In this document: positions 57,937 to 64,000 of the stretch, one piece after another
Layout: every line of letters begins with the position of its first letter
How positions within the stretch are numbered: the stretch's first letter is position 1
Source of the DNA: Bolinopsis microptera
Lineage: Eukaryota > Ctenophora > Tentaculata > Lobata > Bolinopsidae
Direction of reading: 5' to 3'
NCBI RefSeq assembly: GCF_026151205.1
Contig: NC_087083.1
Coordinates: 9,979,460 to 10,043,459, forward strand
Length of the DNA: 64,000 nt
Notes under the pieces: model-generated
Database searches by the model: none
Told to the model about the DNA's origin: nothing
The model's input: the letters and a program-made list of their open reading frames with translations, nothing else
Translations under genes and position numbers: made by a program

Positions 57937-60900
57937 GCGCGGTCCCACATCCAGAAATACAGCTGATTGGCAGGTGATTATGCGTGTAAATATTAGATTT
58001 TGGAGGAAATTTTGGTGCTAAATCTTTAGTGGGGGGGGGGGACATTAATCTGCGAGGAAATTTAAAACGTTTTGGATGTGGAAGTGAAGTTCTACCCTGT
58101 TATTAGTTGAGCTGTGTTGTGGGGTGTTCAGATCTGTATCATTATCAAATTTAGATTTTATATTTTACAATTTTATCGGCACATGGTACTTTCGACCTTA
58201 TATATTAATTTTTGAAAACGAACTCGTAGGAAATTTTCAAAGGTTTCATGATTACTTTATTTTCAACATTGTAACTCTTGAAGTTCATAACAACTTTTCC
58301 AAATATTTGAAACAGCTCCATCCCTACCAATGTAAGATTAGTTTAGTCAGTATTCTTTCACAGAAGCCAGCCAAGTGGGTAAGTATAATGGGTAAGTAAG
58401 AAGCACTAAGTAAGTAAGAAATCGCATCGACTGCATCAGGTACTATTATAATTTATACTTGTATAACGTATACCACTGGTGCGATACAGTAGTTTCCATG
58501 GAAACACTCATAATTACCACCCTCAAATATTAGAGATGAACTCCAATTTTTTCCCGGACTCACACGACCCAATGCACTTTTTGTAAGGTTAAGCAATTAT
58601 TATAGAGAATAGTTATTTAAATAGTATTTTGATGCACCACACGCACCAGGCACATATTATATACACCAACAATGGTATCAGTAATCAGTACACACTGCAA
58701 TACAATAATGAGTACCACTCAAACCGTAACTACTCCGATAAGGGTGTTACACACATTGGTACAATATGGGCCCCGACTTACATAAGTATACATAGTTGTA
58801 CACTGCATGTGTGCGTGTAAATCGTAATTCGATTTTACATTTTAGGACTTCATACCACGGTATTTACGCTCAAAGTTGTTGCAAATTTTGGGAGTGTGGA
58901 TTTTTTTTCCTGCACTGCCCGGTAGTTTAAAGTGTGTTGGATGTTGATATTATTAACAGGTGAAACTGCTAATAATTGTTTAGTTGGTTTTTTGCGAGTT
59001 TTAACATTTTGCTGCAAAGTTATACCAAGTTCACTTCACTTATTGAAAGTTTGTACAGATTACTTTTAGTACCCCCGCGGTTTTAAAAGTTACGGCCCTT
59101 TATACTACTGTTTATGACTACTTCTGACAATTTCGTATTTGTTGAATAATTCTCTTTGTGCTATTTTTCTGCGACTATCAAGCTGCCGTATAAGATCTTG
59201 GGAGTTCGTTAGGCGGACGCTATAATATTTCCATCCACTGCCTTTTTAAGTATCTTATTCATAATATCAATGCCTTTTAAATCTTGATTTATGATTCTGT
59301 TCTGCTGAGGCCGAATAGCATCCTCAAGATATTGTATTATTAGATATTATATTATCAGAACACCAAATTCTCGACCAGCGTCCAGGTAATCCAGAACCAA
59401 ATTAGAATCGGCCCACCTAAATTCCAGACGCGCTCAGAGCTGACGACAAAATAATCACAGTAATTCCTAGGGCATCCAATTCTAAACATATTCCTGGCCG
59501 GAATTTGACATTTGGAGTGTCAAACTGGTCCCAATTTTAAGGTTTCGATGTACCATTACTTATACGATACGTATCTATATATAATATATACCTGATATTT
59601 ATCTATTCGTATCTTATGTTATAGTTATACAATATACGTATCCGCTGAGCAACTTTTGAGCAACTTTTGAGGCAAGCTTTTTCTGCCTTGAGAAACAACG
59701 TACAACTCTTGAAGTTGCTGGGAAAACTTGGCTCAGCTCAGAGAATCGTGATACGCTGACAGTCTCAACTGTTTTAGTTACTGAAATTAATTATAATTTA
59801 ATTAGTCTTAGTAACTTGTTAAATCAGTAATAGTTCACGATGTCTGCCTCTTTTTAGATGCGCTTGTTAGTTACTAGATAAAATCATCGTGATCTGTTAA
59901 CTTAGTAATCGGTGGAATGCATGGACCAAGGCACTATTATACCTAGTATTTTATTATCTGACTTTGCAGTCTTGATTCGGACAAGAATCTAAAATATTAA
60001 AATCCTGTTTTGTCAACCAGTATCTCAGTATCTGTATCACTGTGTTCATTATGTTAAGGTGGTTATAGATTCGTTTACAAAGCCCTGCAGAGTTGGTCTG
60101 TGAATTTGGAGTTTTAAATATTATTAGTATTGCACTGCAATTTTGAGCTTTTAGTACCAAACTTTTCGTGGCTGTGCTACAGTCTATCTACTGGATTTTT
60201 ATTAAAATCATTCCAATCACGGTTACTTTCTGTTATGTACCACACTTCAAAATTTTAATTCCGCTATGAGGTGCCCAATTTTTTTCCAAAGTTGAAAGCT
60301 TTACTCGTTGCATCACCTGATCTTTAATATAACCTCGACCAGGAACAAATGTAACGCGAATTTATGTGCATCATATCTGATTAATATCAGATACTAAGAG
60401 ATACTAGCATGTGCAACATCTTTATTGTCCTGGAATGTGGTCAAAAATTCTCACAGTTTAAAACACTGTGACATGACATGAGAAAATTCTGCTTGTTATT
60501 TAATCAATAAGTTGAGGCAGTGCTGAAATTTCCGACATCAATGTCACGTTTTTATTCCAGGTATTTTTGAGTCGGTTTCGATACCTTGCTTATAGAAATA
60601 ATTTTAATGTTGAACGTGACAAACTTCTTAAAAAAAACGTAGGATATTCGATAAACTGTTTTTTTGTCCATGTTTCTATTTTCCAATATCTATTTCATAA
60701 ACCAATTATCTCACCTAGAAATAATGTGTCTCTTTATTAATTGTGCTATATTTAACAGTTTTTGATTAGAAATTGATTATTGACTTTGATCAGGAAGCTT
60801 CACTAATTGGATTGATTAGATCACCCAATTATATCACCCAATTAGACCACCCAATTAGATCACCCTATCACGTTATATCTTGATTGTGGAGATCTTATCC

Positions 60901-63400
60901 TTTGGTTAAACCATTAACACTTCGATTGAAGTTCATGGCATACAATCATTGTTTAAAAACAGTTATTTCTTCAGTCACGTCCACGGAGTTCCTTCATTCT
61001 TTCATTTCACGAGAAAGCTTCCAGTTTGTCTATCTGTTTAATTCAAATGATCTTTTTTGCTACATAATTAAAATTTATTGTTGGACACTCACCGGGCGCA
61101 GGCGTAATTTCACGGGAGGGAGAGCAGGGTATTGTTGAGTCATCATCGTTGGGATCGCTACAAAGAGTACAGTGCTTCTTTGCTTGATTAATTTCCGTAT
61201 GAATCACCGTTTAAGCAACACATCCGATATTCACCGTGAATTACTTTTCTGATGCTCATCTGATTATTTCAGTTGAAGGTGTAATTGTGTGATTATGTAA
61301 TCACATAATTGCATATAACAAGCACAAGCGTCTTTGTAGAATGTAGTTGGATGCTTCTTCTCGATTCTTCTTTTTTGTTTGTTATATAGATACAGTTTCT
61401 CTTCTTTTTCTCGATTTTTCTTTTTGTTACTTCATACAGTTTCTCGTTGTTTTATTACATCTCTTTAGCACCTCTTGTTAAAAATGATGTGGGAAGCTGA
61501 TTAATAAAGTCGTGTAGTATTAATGAGTCTCATTTGATGTTTCTTTCAATAACATTTCTGATTTTTTCTGAATAGAGGCATTGACGACAGTTTCTAATAA
61601 TGAAGGTAAATAGTTAGATGTGGGAAGCATTGAAACAATCTAATTGATGTAATTTCCCGGTGTTCCCGTGCTGTTAGAAATGTAGAGCTTTTAGGGTCAA
61701 GGTTGGGTTAATCTATGGCTTGATCAGGGTTCCGGTTGGGTTGAGTTTGGATGTAACTTTGAGGGAAACCCCTTGAAAAGCCGTGACCTTCCAGAAAAAA
61801 AAGCCACCAAGTGAGAAGCCAAAAAGTATAATAGTACATAATATTATAATATAATAATGCCTTCGACTCTTCGGGCTCCGCTTGATAATTCCCGACAGCT
61901 TGCTGGAGGGAATTTGCGGCCCGAAGAACCGGAGGTATTATGTATTATAATATTTTCCGGTTCCGAATTGGAAGGGGTGTAATCCGATACGTGCGCATGA
62001 TACAATATAGTGTCTAATATATAGAACGCCAGTGTTATTTGTTTTACAACTTGCCGCCAGCCAGTCTGAGGTCTATGCTGATAATACCTTGGCTTCCCTT
62101 GCGGGATATATCGGCAAATTATCAGCTCTCAGTGTCCGAGACTTTTAGTGGATATAATTCCCGGAAGGTATTATAACACATAGCTAACCCAATCCACGGT
62201 AACAATAAGTTTAAAGTTCTTTGCGATTGCTCGATATTCAAATCCTGAGATTCAGTGATCAGAATCTTTTTAGATGATAATTCTGGATCATTCTCGAACC
62301 CGATATTGATAAGTTAATTATTTTAAGTGCTTAAAATGTGGCATTGTGGCGTACAAAATAAAATCATTCGATAATTGTCTTCGTTATCTTTTGTTTGGTT
62401 GAGTGTGCTACTTAATGAAACCAACTGGTGTCTCGAAATAATAAATCATGTTAAGTTCAACCAGTGAGGCAATCTATCAAATTGTTGATTTAACAAGGAC
62501 CTCCCTATCTTCATACTCTCATACTTGACACCCCACGTGAGTGCTGCACGCGTCAAGTAGTCCCGGCAGACGTCCGACCCTGAGGGGCTCCCGGGCTGTC
62601 ATAGCAGCTGATTGGGACCACTCTTAGATCGCTCACCTGGCCTTATCTTATTCCGATAAGATTACATTGTTTTATTCGAGAGATAATCTTGAACATTCGT
62701 CAGTAGAATAAACTAGGATTCGGTTTATATTCACTCTTTTTTCACATATCTTCAATCTTCATACATGGTAAATAGTATTAGTAAGTACCGGTCTTGGTAA
62801 GCACATGTCTTGTTTATTCGTCCTGATCAGTTTGTCCTCGTTCATTACCAGTTGATTGGTTTCCCCTCTGTCGATGATTTTATGGATACCAAGCTCGCGT
62901 GGCCCTGTAGTTGGTGACAACATTTTTAAAGTGTCTGGTTATTAAAATTTACAACGGAGATATTATATGAGTTATTGTTCAAATAGCATTTCAACAGTTT
63001 CTCAGAATAAATCTGGCTAAATGCTTGAGAGTCTATTACTTAGCAGACATGTGTGGTTTTGGCTGAATTTTGAGTTTTTTTGGACATATTTTTTCAATTT
63101 ATGATCACTGTTCAGAATTTTGTAATGTAACGTTACACTTAACGTGACTATTATGAAATCACCTAGATCAATAGATAATTATTTGTATTTTGTCCATTGA
63201 AGTTTTAAAATTGACAAGTTCCAAAACTAAATAGATCACAATATATTGCCCTATATTGATAGAATTAGACCAGCGACGTAGCTACCCTCCTCCCCTCCTC
63301 CTCTTCCCAATTTACACAATGAGTCACGACAGGCTGCACACTGTACATGGTGCTCCACTCACATAGTGTCTACTTGCTTACTGCTGCTTCCAGGAAGCTA
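57937..63400. other. Intergenic, no gene recognised
   Basis: AT-rich. Contains a G run at 58031-58042, a short AATTAGATCACCC repeat at 60825-60868 and a hairpin at 61840-61954. Open frames at 58.1, 60.9 kb and elsewhere have no domains. Confidence 0.45.
61840..61954. repeat. Inverted repeat with CTTCGGGC core
   Basis: AATATTATAAT...ATGCCTTCG and its complement CGGAGGTATT...ATTATAATATT form an imperfect stem of about 35 bp around a GC-rich centre. TATTATAACACATAG at 62170 resembles the ends of the 46.7-kb hairpin cluster. Confidence 0.7.
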
Positions 63401-63420
63401 CTTAAATCATCCTCCAATCA

Positions 63421-63690
63421 CCACCCTTCTCCAATCGCCATTAACCAATCAGAGAGCCCCGTCAAACCCTCCCAGCCAATCAGAACGCTGCATCTCTAAT
63501 CAACTCCCTCCCCGTGCTCCTATCTGCTCCGGATTTCAATTAACTGACGTAATTAACAGCCCTTCATTCTACTCTGTCACGTGTTTCATCTCCACCAATG
63601 AAACGGAAGTATTGCAGTCACGTGACATGGATCTGACTAATCAGAGAGCGAGTTGGCTTGTGCTCGTGCAAGATTATGATTTGTGGCTAC
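63421..63690 (+). promoter_or_regulatory. Candidate promoter with CCAAT, CRE-like and E-box motifs
   Basis: Contains CCAATCAGAGAGC, GCCAATCAGAACGC, ACCAATGAAAC, TGACGTAA and two TCACGTG words in 250 bp, just upstream of a putative first coding exon. A 131-residue frame here is probably incidental. Confidence 0.45.
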
Positions 63691-63812
63691 TATTCTCTTG
63701 GTTTAACTTGATGGGTCTCGCTCCTTGGCTTGTTTTATCTCATCTATTACGTGATCTTTAAGAAGTGCGCACGCTTTTGTTCTGAGTTGATTTCGTTGTT
63801 CCAAAACTTCCA

Positions 63813-63872
63813 ATGGAGTCGCTGAGGGAGGTGATGAATGGAAAGTCATGGGTCAGCGCCTGGAAAACAAAG
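63813..63872 (+). CDS. Putative first coding exon of a gene continuing to the right
   Basis: ATG followed by 20 codons (MESLREVMNGKSWVSAWKTK) ending at AAAG|GTAACT, a good donor in phase 0. It lies downstream of a CCAAT/E-box cluster. Too short to name a family, and the rest of the gene is beyond the window. Confidence 0.4.
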
Positions 63873-64000
63873 GTAACTTTCTACTTGAACATTCGTCAGT
63901 TATTTTACCGATGAACCATGCACCTCCCCTCTTAATAAGTAGTAAGTACTCTTTATTCTGATGAAACACTGTTTTATAATCCTGATTCTATGGTCTAAAT

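Overview
This is a stretch of eukaryotic, almost certainly animal, nuclear DNA. Genes are split by GT-AG introns, AATAAA poly(A) signals follow several stop codons, and most of the sequence is AT-rich intron or intergenic DNA crowded with minisatellites and short inverted-repeat transposons. The gene set (a tandem-DSL type I membrane protein, C-type lectin, fucolectin-PAN-sushi secreted protein, TPP1, RAB2, ICMT) suggests an invertebrate, plausibly a cnidarian or another early-branching metazoan. That placement is inference and no single diagnostic marker is present.

Layout. 0.5-2.8 kb (+): single-pass receptor or ligand with about 15 tandem DSL-like Cys repeats, interrupted by a frameshift and a nonsense codon. 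3.4-4.6 kb (-): two-exon, two-CTLD secreted lectin. 5.7-10.0 kb (-): nine exons of tripeptidyl-peptidase 1, lacking the half that carries the catalytic Ser. 12.8-20.3 kb (-): complete six-exon RAB2, with an intronless BTB-like gene (14.5-16.0 kb, +) nested antisense in its third intron. 22.1-25.2 kb (-): complete seven-exon ICMT. 27.8-32.5 kb (+): five-exon gene for a small unrecognised 161-aa protein. Its last exon sits behind about 33 tandem copies of its own 3' splice junction. 41.4-45.0 kb (-): signal peptide, fucolectin-type domain, PAN-like domain and sushi domain, with a decayed hAT transposon in an intron. 45-63 kb has no gene I can support, only repeats. At 63.8 kb (+) a first exon of a further gene may begin.

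Mobile and repeat content is the most distinctive part. Three different hAT-type families (two copies of one) each have perfect 8-bp target-site duplications. A 3-bp TSD (TTA/TAA) family has three copies. There is a 9-bp-TSD element, a 1.6-kb inverted-repeat element, a tRNA-derived SINE with two copies in RAB2 introns, and about 20 minisatellites. Several minisatellites are built on exon-intron junctions, and many carry CACGTG and TGACGTCA words.

The genes do not form one pathway. RAB2 ends in a prenylatable CC and ICMT methylates prenylcysteine, but ICMT normally acts on CaaX and CXC ends, so I treat the adjacency as coincidental. Exon coordinates were derived by hand from splice signals, reading-frame continuity and remembered family sequence, with no alignment program.
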